Source: Gammaproteobacteria bacterium
GTDB taxonomy: Bacteria; Pseudomonadota; Gammaproteobacteria; Pseudomonadales; Azotimanducaceae
Assembly: GCA_009837185.1 (NCBI GenBank)
Contig: VXUA01000076.1
Span: forward strand, 1 to 49,411
Reading direction: 5' to 3'
Length of the DNA stretch: 49,411 nucleotides
The notes under the pieces are model-generated. The model was not told the DNA's origin and ran no database searches. It was given only the letters and a program-made list of their open reading frames with translations. The position numbers were made by a program, and so were the translations under genes. Shown piece after piece: positions 40,901 to 49,411 of this stretch. Position 1 is the stretch's first letter. Each line of letters starts with the position of its first letter.

Positions 40901-43135
40901 TTGAGCATTTTTGACCACGAGTTAGACGACATAGATTTACACGAGTACACCTCGAAGGCGTATCTCGATTATTCGATGTACGTGATCAACGACCGTGCGT
41001 TGCCTTTTTTGGGCGATGGTCTAAAGCCGGTACAACGACGGATAGTCTATGCGATGCGACAACTCGGACTGACCTATCAAGCAAAGTACTCAAAGAGTGC
41101 TCGCACCGTTGGAGATGTCATCGGTAAGTTTCATCCACATGGAGAAAACGCATGTTATGAATCGATGGTCTTGATGGCACAACCGTTCTCGTTTCGATAT
41201 CCTCTGGTCGATGGACAGGGAAATTGGGGGGCACCCGACGAACCGAAGTCTTTCGCGGCACAACGCTACACGGAGTCCCGTCTAACTCGAGAAGCTAGCT
41301 TGCTCTATGAAGAACTGAATCAAGGGACCGTGGAATATATACCAAACTTCGACGGCACGCTTGAAGAACCGGTTTGTTTGCCTGCGGAATTACCCTTCTT
41401 GTTGTTGAATGGAAGTACTGGAATCGCGGTCGGCATGGCGACGGACGTTCTACCTCACAACCTTGGTGAAGTGGTTAACGCCTGCGTTGCTACGTTGCGA
41501 AACGAACGACTTCCGGTCAGCGAGTTGATGAAGGAATTACCTGGTCCAGATCTTCCGACCGGTGGATTAATAACGTCCAGTACCGAAGAACTCCAAAGAG
41601 TCTACGAAAGTGGTCAGGGCACTGTGCGCTGTCGAGCACGCTATGAACGGGAAAACGGGGATATTGTTGTCACCGAAGTCCCTTATCAAAGCTCGCCGTC
41701 GCGTATTTTGGAACAGATCGCACAACAAATGCAAGCCAAGAGACTACCGATGGTTGTCGATCTTAGGGACGAATCGGATCATGAGAATCCGGTGCGACTC
41801 GTGATCGTTCCTAAGTCGAATCGCGTGGATGTAGACCGACTGATGAGTCACCTATTCGCAACAACCGACTTAGAGCGTAGCCTTCGGATAAACCTAAACG
41901 TAATTGGACTCGATGGTAAACCGCGGGTTTACCCGCTGAATCGGCTGATTCGGGATTGGCTCCGCTACCGGAAAATCACAGTACGCCGACGAATCTTGCA
42001 CCGGGTTGAACAGATTCAACGTCGTCTTGAAATTATCGCGGGACTGCTCATTGCGTATTTGAATCTGGACGAGATCATTCGCATAGTACGAGAGGAAGAC
42101 CAACCCAAACCCGTTCTCATGCAGACCTTTTCTTTGTCCGACGTACAAGCAACTGCGATACTCGATTTACGCGTTCGACAATTGAGTCGCTTAGAAGAAG
42201 AAAAGTTAAACACCGAAAAACAAGAACTGTCAGACGAGCTTGCGAAGCACCAGCTTGTTTTAAACTCGACGCAGCGACTGAACACCCTAATTCGTAAGGA
42301 GTTGCAGGAAATATCCGATAAGTTTGGAGATTCACGAAGAACCTCCATCGTTGACGATGTTGGTCTCGCCGAATCCTATGCGGACGCTGACTTAGTTTCA
42401 AACGAACCCGTGACTGTCGTGTTATCGCAAAAAGGGTGGGTGCGAGTTGCCCGCGGGCACGGTACTGTAGACCCAATCACTCTAAATTACCGTGAAGGCG
42501 ACGATTATCTTAGCTCGTGTCTTGCTCGAATGAACGACTCGTGCGTGTTCTTCGATTCCGCAGGACGCGCTTATTCCTCTGCGATAACGGCACTGCCTTC
42601 AGCCAGAGGCCAGGGAGAACCTCTTACGAGTATATTCTCATCACCTGCTGGTTCGCGCTTTGTTGGTCTAGTGAGTAGCCATATTTCGGAAGTGTTTGTG
42701 GCGAATTCGTATGGGGAGGGTTTTCGACTACCAGTGAGTGCGGCATTGTCTCAAGTTAAAGGCGGTAAAGCTATGGTTGTACTTGACGAGAGTAGGGAAT
42801 TGGTTGCTGCCAACCCAAGTCAAGCAGACAGCATCGTGGTACTGATTACTAAAGGTGGTCGAATACTAGCTCTCCAAAGTCATGAAATTCCAGTTCGACA
42901 ACGCGGGAAAGGCGTTCGACTAATTGGAATCTCACGCAAGGATTTATTCAGCGAGGATGACGCATTGGAATTTGCAGTGAGCGTAGCACCAAGAGCGAAA
43001 GTTGCTCTCACGTCCGGACAACGTACGATGACTTTAACATCGAAACGAATTGAAGAATACGTTGGTAAGCGAGGCAACTTAGGCAAGCGGCTCCCGCGAG
43101 GCTACACGAAAGTTTCCTCAGTGAGATTGGTCTAA
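40901..43135 (+). CDS. parC: DNA topoisomerase IV subunit A
   Basis: Encodes 744 residues (E. coli 752) from a TTG start. The winged-helix breakage-reunion domain has [35 protein letters not shown] and the catalytic Tyr in [11 protein letters not shown]. The quinolone-region residues are intact. A coiled tower follows (about 360-480), and the C-terminal beta-pinwheel domain has degenerate G-K-G-V-R-L-I and [13 protein letters not shown] blades. It ends 4 bp inside the convergent epmB gene. Confidence 0.96.
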   Translation: MSIFDHELDDIDLHEYTSKAYLDYSMYVINDRALPFLGDGLKPVQRRIVYAMRQLGLTYQAKYSKSARTVGDVIGKFHPHGENACYESMVLMAQPFSFRYPLVDGQGNWGAPDEPKSFAAQRYTESRLTREASLLYEELNQGTVEYIPNFDGTLEEPVCLPAELPFLLLNGSTGIAVGMATDVLPHNLGEVVNACVATLRNERLPVSELMKELPGPDLPTGGLITSSTEELQRVYESGQGTVRCRARYERENGDIVVTEVPYQSSPSRILEQIAQQMQAKRLPMVVDLRDESDHENPVRLVIVPKSNRVDVDRLMSHLFATTDLERSLRINLNVIGLDGKPRVYPLNRLIRDWLRYRKITVRRRILHRVEQIQRRLEIIAGLLIAYLNLDEIIRIVREEDQPKPVLMQTFSLSDVQATAILDLRVRQLSRLEEEKLNTEKQELSDELAKHQLVLNSTQRLNTLIRKELQEISDKFGDSRRTSIVDDVGLAESYADADLVSNEPVTVVLSQKGWVRVARGHGTVDPITLNYREGDDYLSSCLARMNDSCVFFDSAGRAYSSAITALPSARGQGEPLTSIFSSPAGSRFVGLVSSHISEVFVANSYGEGFRLPVSAALSQVKGGKAMVVLDESRELVAANPSQADSIVVLITKGGRILALQSHEIPVRQRGKGVRLIGISRKDLFSEDDALEFAVSVAPRAKVALTSGQRTMTLTSKRIEEYVGKRGNLGKRLPRGYTKVSSVRLV

Positions 43136-44127
43136 ATCTGAATTGTTTTTGCAGGTTGGTGAGGTACCTCGCGAACTAGACGAGGAACCATATACCCCGG
43201 AAGTTGGGGTTGGAGTTCTTTCCAGAGAGCCAGTGCAGTCGTCTCTGGCAAGTCGAAATGATGTGCACCGGCAATGGGATCGAATAGGTGCAGATAGTAG
43301 GGGACGACACCAATCTCAAAGACACGATGCATCAGTTTCGAGAGGGTCTGAACCGAGTCGTTAACTCCCTTCAGTAGGACACTCTGATTGAACACATCGA
43401 TTTGTGCATGACGAAATCTTTCGATGGCTTGCTGGACAGAATCGTCAATTTCATTTGGGTGATTGATATGTACCACGATCACCACCTTGAGTCTGGTTTT
43501 GGACAGAATCTTTGCCAGTGCAGGGGTGATTCTTTGTGGAATCATGTTGGGGAATCGTGTATGAATTCTCAAGATCTGAACGTGTTTTAAACGTTGTAGT
43601 TGTTGAATCAAAGTATCCAATTTCGTATTTGATAACGTCAGAGGATCGCCTCCCGACAATATGACTTCCACAATAGAGGGATCGTTCGTCAGTGTTTCCA
43701 ACGTTCTCTGTAAATTGGTGAGTTGATTGGTACGGTAGTCGAAGTGCCGTCGGAAACAATAACGACAATGCACCGGACAAGCTTGAGTAGCGATCACCAG
43801 CGCACGGTTAGCGTACTTCTTAACTAGACCCCCAATCAACGTAAACTCGCTCTCCCTTAGAGGATCAGTTGTGTATCCCTTCGGGGAATTTAATTCTTCT
43901 CTAGACGGTGCGACTTGAAGCAACAGGGGATCAAGTGGATTTCTCTTTTCCATCCGTTCGATGAACGTTCTCGGAATGTGCAAAGGAAATTCAGAATTGT
44001 CGACCCAGTCCACTTGCTCATCTTTAAGCTCAAGCAAGAGTTGTAGTTCTTTAGCAGAACGAACGGAGGAACGGAGTATTGCTTGCCAAACCCCTTCATC
44101 GGTTTCGACTTTGGGAGCGTGTATCAT
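43132..44127 (-). CDS. epmB: EF-P beta-lysylation protein EpmB (lysine 2,3-aminomutase-like)
   Basis: Encodes 331 residues from ATG 44127 ([18 protein letters not shown]); the frame extends further upstream only over the efp coding region. It is a radical SAM enzyme with the CxxxCxxC cluster ([13 protein letters not shown]) and PLP-dependent aminomutase features ([21 protein letters not shown]-like [14 protein letters not shown]). It isomerises (S)-alpha-lysine to (R)-beta-lysine for EpmA. It is transcribed divergently from efp with only 30 bp between the two starts, and its 3' end overlaps parC by 4 bp. Confidence 0.94.
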   Translation of the reverse strand: MIHAPKVETDEGVWQAILRSSVRSAKELQLLLELKDEQVDWVDNSEFPLHIPRTFIERMEKRNPLDPLLLQVAPSREELNSPKGYTTDPLRESEFTLIGGLVKKYANRALVIATQACPVHCRYCFRRHFDYRTNQLTNLQRTLETLTNDPSIVEVILSGGDPLTLSNTKLDTLIQQLQRLKHVQILRIHTRFPNMIPQRITPALAKILSKTRLKVVIVVHINHPNEIDDSVQQAIERFRHAQIDVFNQSVLLKGVNDSVQTLSKLMHRVFEIGVVPYYLHLFDPIAGAHHFDLPETTALALWKELQPQLPGYMVPRLVREVPHQPAKTIQI

Positions 44128-44157
44128 TCTTCGACGAGAAGTCGTGTAAGGAGCGTC

Positions 44158-44733
44158 ATGGCAACCTATTCTACAAACGAATTTCGTCCAGGATTGAAGG
44201 TATTGCTGGAGGGAGAACCCTGCGTATTGCTTGAAGCCGAGTTCGTAAAACCAGGGAAAGGGCAAGCGTTTACGCGAGCAAAATTCAAAAATCTTGTCAC
44301 CGGCCGAGTTTGGGAACGCACACTACGAAGCGGCGAGACGATGGAAGCTGCAGATGTCTCCGAATATGAGATGGAATACCTGTATAACGATGGATATCAA
44401 TGGCACTTCATGCGTACCGACGAGTCCTTCGAACAGTTTGCGGCAGATGAAAAAGTAGTCGGAGAAGCAAAACAGTGGATCACCGAACAAGATCGCTGTC
44501 AAGTGACTTTGTGGAACAATGCACCGATTTCGGTATCACCACCAAATTTTGTAAATTTAGCGGTAAAAGAAACCGACGCTGGCGTGCGTGGGGACACGGC
44601 GCAAGGTGGTAGCAAACCGGCGGTATTGAAAACTGGTGCAACCGTACGCGTACCGCTCTTTATCGAAGAGGGTGATGTACTGAAGATAGATACTCGGACT
44701 GGTCAGTACGTGGGTCGTAGTAAGGAAACATGA
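44158..44733 (+). CDS. efp: Translation elongation factor P
   Basis: Encodes 191 residues from ATG 44158, preceded by AAGGAGCG. EF-P stimulates peptide-bond formation at polyproline stretches. The modification loop is VKPGKGQAF with the lysine at position 34, the residue beta-lysylated by EpmA. Three beta-barrel domains are complete and the end [16 protein letters not shown] is canonical. Its promoter must lie in the 30-bp gap or within epmB. It overlaps epmA by 4 bp (ATGA). Confidence 0.96.
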   Translation: MATYSTNEFRPGLKVLLEGEPCVLLEAEFVKPGKGQAFTRAKFKNLVTGRVWERTLRSGETMEAADVSEYEMEYLYNDGYQWHFMRTDESFEQFAADEKVVGEAKQWITEQDRCQVTLWNNAPISVSPPNFVNLAVKETDAGVRGDTAQGGSKPAVLKTGATVRVPLFIEEGDVLKIDTRTGQYVGRSKET

Positions 44734-45659
44734 ACCCTCGGTGGCAACCATCAGCCCCGATTGAGAATCTACAAAAACGCTCTGAGGTTCTTTGGAAAGT
44801 CCGAGAGTTTTTTCGGCACCGAGGAATTTGTGAAGTACAAACTCCAGTCGTCGGTTCGAACACAGTTGCAGACCTGAATATTGAGTCGGTGCGGTTAGCG
44901 AACGGCAACTTTTTACAGACATCTCCGGAATATTTCCTGAAACGGTTGCTCGCTGCTGGAATGCCCTCATGCTACCAGCTTGGACCCGTCTTTCGCGAGG
45001 GCGAAGCCGGTCGATGGCACAATCCCGAGTTCACCATGCTTGAGTGGTATCGTCTTGGATTCAGCTCATCAGAATTGCGCCAAGAGGTCAAGGAATTGGT
45101 CAAGTTAGTCTTGGGTCCGAGTGATGTACGTGAATATACATTCCGCGACTTCCTGTTCAATGAATTTCAGTTCGATTTTTTTGAACAGTCCGGAGAAGAA
45201 CTTCACAATGTAGCTCAAACCAATGGCTACGGTGCTGATTTTCGACGCGAGGAAGTGCTCGATTTTCTTTATTCTTCGGCTATTGCTAAATGTAATGACT
45301 CTCGATACTTCGTACTTGATTTCCCTGTTGAATCTAGCGCATTGGCTGAAGTACGAGAACTTGATGGGCATCAAGTCGTAGATCGGTTTGAATTGATCGT
45401 GAAGGGTTTAGAGATCGCGAATGGCTATAACGAACTGCGCGATCCAGCTGAACTTGAGCACCGTATGAAGCGAGATCGGTCGGCGCGGCGACAATTGCAC
45501 CGAGCAGACGTTGAGATGGACCAACGACTGTTAGAAGCGATGGAAGCTGGTCTTCCTCAATGCTCCGGTGTCGCCGTTGGATTGGATCGACTTGTCGCGG
45601 TTGCTGTTGGTGCAGAAAAAATCCAGCAAGTTCTTTCGTTTGCACACAATCAGATTTGA
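44730..45659 (+). CDS. epmA: EF-P lysine aminoacylase EpmA (GenX/PoxA)
   Basis: Encodes 309 residues. It is a truncated class II lysyl-tRNA synthetase paralogue without the N-terminal anticodon-binding domain. It shows [35 protein letters not shown] (motif 2 region with [19 protein letters not shown]) and [15 protein letters not shown] (motif 3). It attaches beta-lysine to EF-P Lys34. With efp and epmB the window holds the whole pathway up to the hydroxylase epmC, which is not here. Confidence 0.95.
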   Translation: MNPRWQPSAPIENLQKRSEVLWKVREFFRHRGICEVQTPVVGSNTVADLNIESVRLANGNFLQTSPEYFLKRLLAAGMPSCYQLGPVFREGEAGRWHNPEFTMLEWYRLGFSSSELRQEVKELVKLVLGPSDVREYTFRDFLFNEFQFDFFEQSGEELHNVAQTNGYGADFRREEVLDFLYSSAIAKCNDSRYFVLDFPVESSALAEVRELDGHQVVDRFELIVKGLEIANGYNELRDPAELEHRMKRDRSARRQLHRADVEMDQRLLEAMEAGLPQCSGVAVGLDRLVAVAVGAEKIQQVLSFAHNQI

Positions 45660-45917
45660 ACTTCCGTTTACATCAAATGTAGATTTGAAGGTGACCGAGT
45701 AGGCACAATTCTTTCGACACAAGATAGAATAGATTTTTTGATTGAATTCAACGACAATGACTGACCTTATTGTCAGATGGTTAAGTTAGGTACCTGCTAA
45801 AAGAGAACTTCAGATGGGAACACTGAGCGAAAAGTGGGTGTTTTTGTATGTATTAGGATGTTTGGTTACAGCGGGTATCTGTGTAAGTGGCAGTATTGCA
45901 TGGTTATTCGAAGGAAA

Positions 45918-45925
45918 TTTTCATG
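45918..45925. repeat. Target-site duplication, left copy
   Basis: TTTTCATG immediately outside the left terminal repeat, identical to 47248-47255. Confidence 0.85.
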
Positions 45926-45952
45926 GGGAATTATTAGGATAAATAACCAAAC
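45926..45952 (+). repeat. Left terminal inverted repeat
   Basis: 27 bp, the exact reverse complement of 47221-47247. It supplies the premature TAA that ends the 5' fragment of the interrupted gene. Confidence 0.88.
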
Positions 45953-45988
45953 CACTTGTTAGTTGTTCATCTGTGCTAAAATTTCAAA

Positions 45989-47221
45989 ATGCAACCAAAC
46001 TGGTCGAATCAAACGATCTTCACAGGTGATTGTCTTGACGTTATGCGTAGGATGAATTCTGAATGTGTCGATCTCATCTATCTAGACCCGCCGTTTAATT
46101 CTAACGCAAACTATGCAGCACCCGTAGGGAGTGAAGCTGCTGGAGCGGAGTTCAAAGATACGTGGGGATTAGACGATCTCAAAGTGGCGTGGCACGCGCT
46201 CATTCAACAGGAACATCCCGACCTCTACCAGTACCTCAAAGCAGTGCTGGATATGCACAGCAAGTCTATGATGGCATACCTCATTTACATGGTGGTGCGG
46301 ATTATGGAAATGAAACGGTTGCTCAAACCGACAGGGAGCATTTACCTACATTGCGATCCTTACGCCAGTCATTACTTGAAATTGCTACTAGATGTAATTT
46401 TCGGTAAAGAGTGTTTTAGAAACGAGATTGTATGGTGCTATACCGGACCGGGGGCTCCTAATCAAAAACAGTTTTCGCGAAAACATGACATCATTCATTG
46501 GTTTTCCAAAAGTGAGAAGTGGAAATTTAATAACCAATTAGTAAGAGTGCCTCACAAAAAACCTATTGGACAGGGAGGTACTTCTGCCAAATGGGCGAAC
46601 GGTGAAGATGTATACGAAAAATATCAGAATGGGAAAATTCCTGAAACCTGGTGGTCGAATTTTTCACCAGTAGGACGAATTAAAAGTGAACGCGTCGGCT
46701 ATCCCACACAGAAACCTCTTGCACTGTTAAATCGAATCATCAAAGCTAGTTCCCATGAAGACGATGTTATTTTGGACCCGTTCTGCGGTTGTGCGACGGC
46801 TTGTATCGCGGCGGAGATGCTCGGTCGACAATGGGCGGGGATTGATGTTTCGCCTAAGGCTGCAGAACTTGTAAAACTACGTATGGATCGAGAACTTGGA
46901 ATATTTTATCAGGGAGCGCATTTGTTGGATGATGCAATCGAACGGACTGATATTGCACCTCTTCGCAAATACAATTCAAAAGAGAACAGAGAGACACTCT
47001 ATGGCAAACAGAGGGGTATTTGTAATGGATGTAGAGAGCATTTTCAAGATCGCCATTTAGAGATAGACCATATCGTACCCAGCTCACACGGTGGCGGAGA
47101 CCATCTTACCAATCTCCAATTACTCTGTGGTAGTTGTAATCGTATCAAGGGGAATAGACCGATGGAATATTTAACCTCTCGATTACAACATTCCAATCTA
47201 ATGACATTTGCTGCAGGGTAG
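45989..47221 (+). CDS. Beta-class DNA methyltransferase fused to an HNH endonuclease domain
   Basis: Encodes 410 residues. The methyltransferase motif IV, DPPF (residues 33-36), precedes motif I, DPFCGC (263-268), the order of beta-class N6-adenine or N4-cytosine enzymes; the target-recognition region lies between. A C-terminal HNH domain (about 335-395) has zinc pairs Cys345/Cys348 and Cys380/Cys383 and the catalytic E-I-D-H (358-361) followed by G-G-G-D-H-L-T-N-L-Q-L-L. Methylation and cleavage modules in one chain suggest a single-protein restriction-modification or modification-guided nicking enzyme. A -10-like TAAAAT lies about 15 bp before the ATG; the stop overlaps the right terminal repeat by one base. 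Confidence 0.9.
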   Translation: MQPNWSNQTIFTGDCLDVMRRMNSECVDLIYLDPPFNSNANYAAPVGSEAAGAEFKDTWGLDDLKVAWHALIQQEHPDLYQYLKAVLDMHSKSMMAYLIYMVVRIMEMKRLLKPTGSIYLHCDPYASHYLKLLLDVIFGKECFRNEIVWCYTGPGAPNQKQFSRKHDIIHWFSKSEKWKFNNQLVRVPHKKPIGQGGTSAKWANGEDVYEKYQNGKIPETWWSNFSPVGRIKSERVGYPTQKPLALLNRIIKASSHEDDVILDPFCGCATACIAAEMLGRQWAGIDVSPKAAELVKLRMDRELGIFYQGAHLLDDAIERTDIAPLRKYNSKENRETLYGKQRGICNGCREHFQDRHLEIDHIVPSSHGGGDHLTNLQLLCGSCNRIKGNRPMEYLTSRLQHSNLMTFAAG

Positions 47222-47247
47222 TTTGGTTATTTATCCTAATAATTCCC
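47221..47247 (-). repeat. Right terminal inverted repeat
   Basis: 27 bp, the exact reverse complement of 45926-45952; its first base is the last base of the methyltransferase stop codon. Confidence 0.88.
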
Positions 47248-47255
47248 TTTTCATG
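47248..47255. repeat. Target-site duplication, right copy
   Basis: TTTTCATG immediately outside the right terminal repeat, identical to 45918-45925. Confidence 0.85.
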
Positions 47256-47628
47256 AATATCTTGCCATCTGCGGTATGGGCATTGGTATTGCTGCGATCC
47301 TTCAAGCCACAACCTTGATGATTACCTCCAAGCGCATTTCTCATGAGCACAAAAATATCTCCACTGGAAAGTTCCTCCAGACTCTCTTTCGGTTGTTAGG
47401 TTCGAAAGTATCTGTAGGCGCGTCCATGCATCTCGTGGGTGTGAGCTTACTCATGTCGAGCATGATGATTTGGAAGACCTACAGTCAATTTTTTGGTGTA
47501 TGGTTAGGTGTGACCAGCGTCGGATATATGGTCGTCATGCCGATACTACATTGGACAGATTTACGATTTACGTCGGGCACGAAGCACGCCCGTTACAGAT
47601 AACTTAGACCTACGATCGGGGTTCGCTG

Positions 47629-48360
47629 TCAAGTGGTTCTGCGCTCGGCCACGAGTATTGGCATTTGATCCCAAGTGCGATTATCCAACAACCTACCGTT
47701 ACGTTTCTTAAATACACCACCCCATTGTTTGAAGAAAAAAGGTACGTTGTTCTCAATACATTGATCGCGGATTTCTCGTACCCACGAACCCCGAATCGGA
47801 CGCGCACCAGGACCAGACTCTCCACCCACTATGATCCAATCAATCTTATCCAACTGAAGTGCAGGCAGTGGACCAAGCAAAGGCTCTAGTGAAAGGAACT
47901 TAACCTCGGCACTTGTTTGTTTAAGACGATCCAGTCGGTCGGCCCATCGACTCGATTCGATACTTGTACCGAGCCAAATGTTCCTAGTCCAATTGAGTAC
48001 TTTGTTTAACTCCACAACGCGAGCAGGTCGCTTTGTGAGGACTTGAAAGACGTGCTGCTCGGTAAGATTCATCGTTTGGAAGACTGACTGAATAAATGAA
48101 GTTGGGACTGCGTCGTGAAACAGATCCGACATGGAGTTCACGAAGATACGACTTGGTTGCTTCCACTTTAACGGGTCCTTTACAACTGATGAATGAGTCG
48201 TGACTTCGAATCCGTTCGAGTACTTTTCAGCTCGCATTGCCTTGAGACGCACCGACATCCTCTCCGCGTAGCAGTTCTTACATCCATGACTAACCTTGGT
48301 GCATCCTGTTACTGGATTCCAAGTTGTGTCAGTCCATTCAATCTTTGAATTTGCTGCCAA
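47629..48360 (-). CDS. DUF5131 family protein (phage Gp37/Gp68-like)
   Basis: Encodes 243 residues. It has the family N-terminus IEWTDTTWNPVTGCTKVSHGCKNCYAE, whose Cys-x6-Cys-x2-Cys pattern resembles a radical-SAM-like iron-sulfur site, then FVNSMSDLFH, VFQVLTKRP, WLGTSIE and IVGGESGPGARP, all typical of DUF5131. Members occur in phages and mobile islands, often next to a three-Cys-motif partner (TcmP) proposed to act with them in defence. No such partner is present here. It converges on the interrupted membrane-protein gene, 26 bp beyond its end. Biochemical function is not established. Confidence 0.85.
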   Translation of the reverse strand: MAANSKIEWTDTTWNPVTGCTKVSHGCKNCYAERMSVRLKAMRAEKYSNGFEVTTHSSVVKDPLKWKQPSRIFVNSMSDLFHDAVPTSFIQSVFQTMNLTEQHVFQVLTKRPARVVELNKVLNWTRNIWLGTSIESSRWADRLDRLKQTSAEVKFLSLEPLLGPLPALQLDKIDWIIVGGESGPGARPIRGSWVREIRDQCIENNVPFFFKQWGGVFKKRNGRLLDNRTWDQMPILVAERRTT

Positions 48361-48591
48361 CAGAGTTTTCCTTCACGAGTCTGTTTTCCACGCTAACGCT
48401 AGAAATTCTAGCTGTGTTAAAAATTTAAGGTCGTGCTAATTCGACCAGTCCTGCTTATTTTCTTTGTAGCATGGAAGAATTCCACAGAAGTTCTACAATC
48501 TAGCGAAGCAGTCGCCGTGCAAAAACTCTTTGATCACAAACGAAGTTTGAATTCAAGGCGTACCTATCTGCCCAATTCTGCAAGAAACACT

Positions 48592-49140
48592 ATGCAATCA
48601 CCTCTAATCTGGATCGACCTCGAAATGACCGGACTGAATCCTCAGTCTGATGTGATATTGGAAATTGCTGCAGTTATTACTGACGACAGTCTCAATTTCA
48701 TCGGCGAAGGAGTCTCATTAGTCATCCATCAGTCCGAAGAGGCGTTAGCTGCGATGGACGATTGGAATGTGAAGCACCACACAGAATCAGGACTCATCGA
48801 CCGAGTGCGGCAGTCGGAAGTGTCTCTTGAAGAGGCCGAGGCAGTGACCTATGACTTTGTCTCAACATACACCCAGCCGCGCAAGTCCCCACTCTGTGGA
48901 AACTCAATCTCGCAGGATCGCAACTTTTTACGTCAATACATGCCTACACTCGAAGCGCACTTTCACTATCGTAACATCGACGTAAGTACGGTGAAAGAGC
49001 TAGCAAAACGATGGGCACCCAAGGTGAAGCGGAAATTCACGAAAGCGAATAAACATCGTGCGTTGGACGACATCAAAGAGTCAATTCGAGAACTGGCTTA
49101 CTACCGCGAACACTTTATTGAGGAACAGTTTCGACTGTAA
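48592..49140 (+). CDS. orn: Oligoribonuclease
   Basis: Encodes 182 residues (E. coli 181) from ATG 48592; the frame is open upstream to 48433 but with no homologous sequence. It is a DEDDh exonuclease: [12 protein letters not shown] (Exo I Asp/Glu), [11 protein letters not shown] (Exo II) and [11 protein letters not shown] (Exo III His/Asp), plus [12 protein letters not shown]. It degrades 2-5 nt RNAs, including pGpG from cyclic-di-GMP turnover. Its 3' end overlaps the convergent queG gene by 26 bp. Confidence 0.96.
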   Translation: MQSPLIWIDLEMTGLNPQSDVILEIAAVITDDSLNFIGEGVSLVIHQSEEALAAMDDWNVKHHTESGLIDRVRQSEVSLEEAEAVTYDFVSTYTQPRKSPLCGNSISQDRNFLRQYMPTLEAHFHYRNIDVSTVKELAKRWAPKVKRKFTKANKHRALDDIKESIRELAYYREHFIEEQFRL

Positions 49141-49411
49141 GTCGATTGAGTGCCCAAGTGATGTGTTCCTGACAAAGCACATCATCGCGTGTAGTCATTT
49201 CCGCTTGTTTTAGTTGCAAAGCGTTCACCAATTCTTCTGAATGGGGAGCGTTTCCCGCCGCGACAGCTAAGTTTCGCACCCACTGTTGGTAGTTGATCCG
49301 ACGAAGTGCCATACCCAACGTCCTTTCGCGAAACGTATCTTCATCCCAACCAAGCAAATCGACAATTTTGGCCCGATCTAGCTCGTGGCGTGGCGCGAAG
49401 TCTGCAACTTC
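49115..49411 (-). CDS. queG: Epoxyqueuosine reductase QueG, C-terminal fragment (runs off window)
   Basis: The last 98 residues are in the window, entering from the right edge in frame ([25 protein letters not shown]). The sequence [30 protein letters not shown] is the QueG C-terminal HEAT-like region. The iron-sulfur and cobalamin domains lie outside the window. QueG makes the final step of queuosine in tRNA. A TTG at 49357 is internal, not the start. Confidence 0.9.
   Translation of the reverse strand, partial: EVADFAPRHELDRAKIVDLLGWDEDTFRERTLGMALRRINYQQWVRNLAVAAGNAPHSEELVNALQLKQAEMTTRDDVLCQEHITWALNRLTVETVPQ

Larger units (their letters stand above)
45926..47247. mobile_element. 1,322-bp one-gene element: methyltransferase-HNH cargo between perfect 27-bp inverted repeats
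   Basis: Perfect terminal inverted repeats at 45926-45952 and 47221-47247 begin GGGAATTATTAGGATAAATA at each outer end and match at all 27 positions. The element is flanked by an 8-bp direct repeat, TTTTCATG, and excising it with one copy restores the interrupted gene in frame. Inside is one gene, 45989-47221, occupying 93% of the unit; there is no transposase. It could be moved in trans by an 8-bp-duplicating insertion-sequence transposase elsewhere, or be mobilised by its own HNH nuclease. Perfect repeats and duplication suggest recent insertion. Confidence 0.85.
45814..47602 (+). pseudogene. Small membrane-protein gene split by the methyltransferase element
   Basis: The 5' fragment (ATG 45814 to the element at 45925) encodes MGTLSEKWVFLYVLGCLVTAG and continues to a second turn ending N-F-H. 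The 3' fragment resumes at 47256 (E-Y-L-A-I-C-G-M-G-I-G) and runs to the stop at 47602. Joining 45814-45925 with 47256-47602 gives 459 bp, an uninterrupted 152-residue frame with about four transmembrane helices. With the element in place the first fragment ends at TAA 45940 inside the terminal repeat (42 codons), and the second could restart only at ATG 47276. Protein family unknown. Confidence 0.75.

Noticed and set aside
45926-47247. Complete insertion sequence with transposase
   Set aside because: The only gene inside is a methyltransferase-HNH fusion; no DDE, HUH or serine recombinase motifs are present in any frame that I could read.

Overview
The window is a 49.4-kb piece of a gammaproteobacterial chromosome. 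Conserved gene neighbourhoods support this: pyrG-kdsA-eno-ftsB, truD-pcm-nlpD, fdxA/mutS/recA-recX-alaS-lysC-csrA-tRNA, yqiB-cpdA-parE-parC, and the EF-P modification set epmB/efp/epmA, which is typical of this class. Many secreted EF-hand proteins and a moderate GC content would fit an aquatic or marine lineage, but I cannot name a genus.

Layout. 1-5.2 kb is accessory: the C-terminal part of a large protein with a Gly-rich and Pro/Lys linker (toxin-like), an overlapping membrane-anchored protein, a small outer-membrane barrel protein, and a helical-repeat protein split by a frameshift. 5.4-13.5 kb is housekeeping: CTP synthase, KDO8P synthase, enolase, FtsB, TruD, Pcm, a DUF368 lipid-carrier transporter, NlpD and a 7Fe ferredoxin. 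13.8-17.7 kb holds four minus-strand secreted EF-hand proteins at the place where related genomes often carry rpoS, next to mutS. 17.8-26.8 kb is DNA repair and translation: mutS, recA (with a LexA box), recX, alaS, lysC (with an internal beta-subunit start), csrA (absent from simple length-filtered ORF calls), tRNA-Arg(ACG) and tRNA-Ser(GCT). 26.9-28.2 kb has two further acidic EF-hand proteins. 28.7-35.5 kb is a metabolic and stress region: glutathione-dependent formaldehyde dehydrogenase, S-adenosylhomocysteinase, a cytochrome c lipoprotein with an apparent ATA start, an LRAT-like protein, an RluA-type pseudouridine synthase and KatG. 36.1-45.7 kb has a MATE exporter, DUF1249/YqiB, CpdA, both topoisomerase IV subunits, and EpmB/EF-P/EpmA.

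The most unusual part is 45.8-47.6 kb. A 1,322-bp unit (45926-47247) has perfect 27-bp terminal inverted repeats and a perfect 8-bp target duplication (TTTTCATG). It encodes a single protein, a beta-class DNA methyltransferase fused to an HNH nuclease, and no transposase. It sits inside a small membrane-protein gene; removing the unit plus one target copy restores an uninterrupted 152-codon frame. This is a candidate one-gene mobile methylase-nuclease element. It is followed by an orphan DUF5131 (phage Gp37/Gp68-type) gene, orn, and the 3' end of queG.

Other points of interest are a consensus-like LexA box between lysC and csrA with no obvious target gene, hairpins in the csrA and ahcY leaders, and the EF-hand expansion (six secreted proteins in 15 kb).
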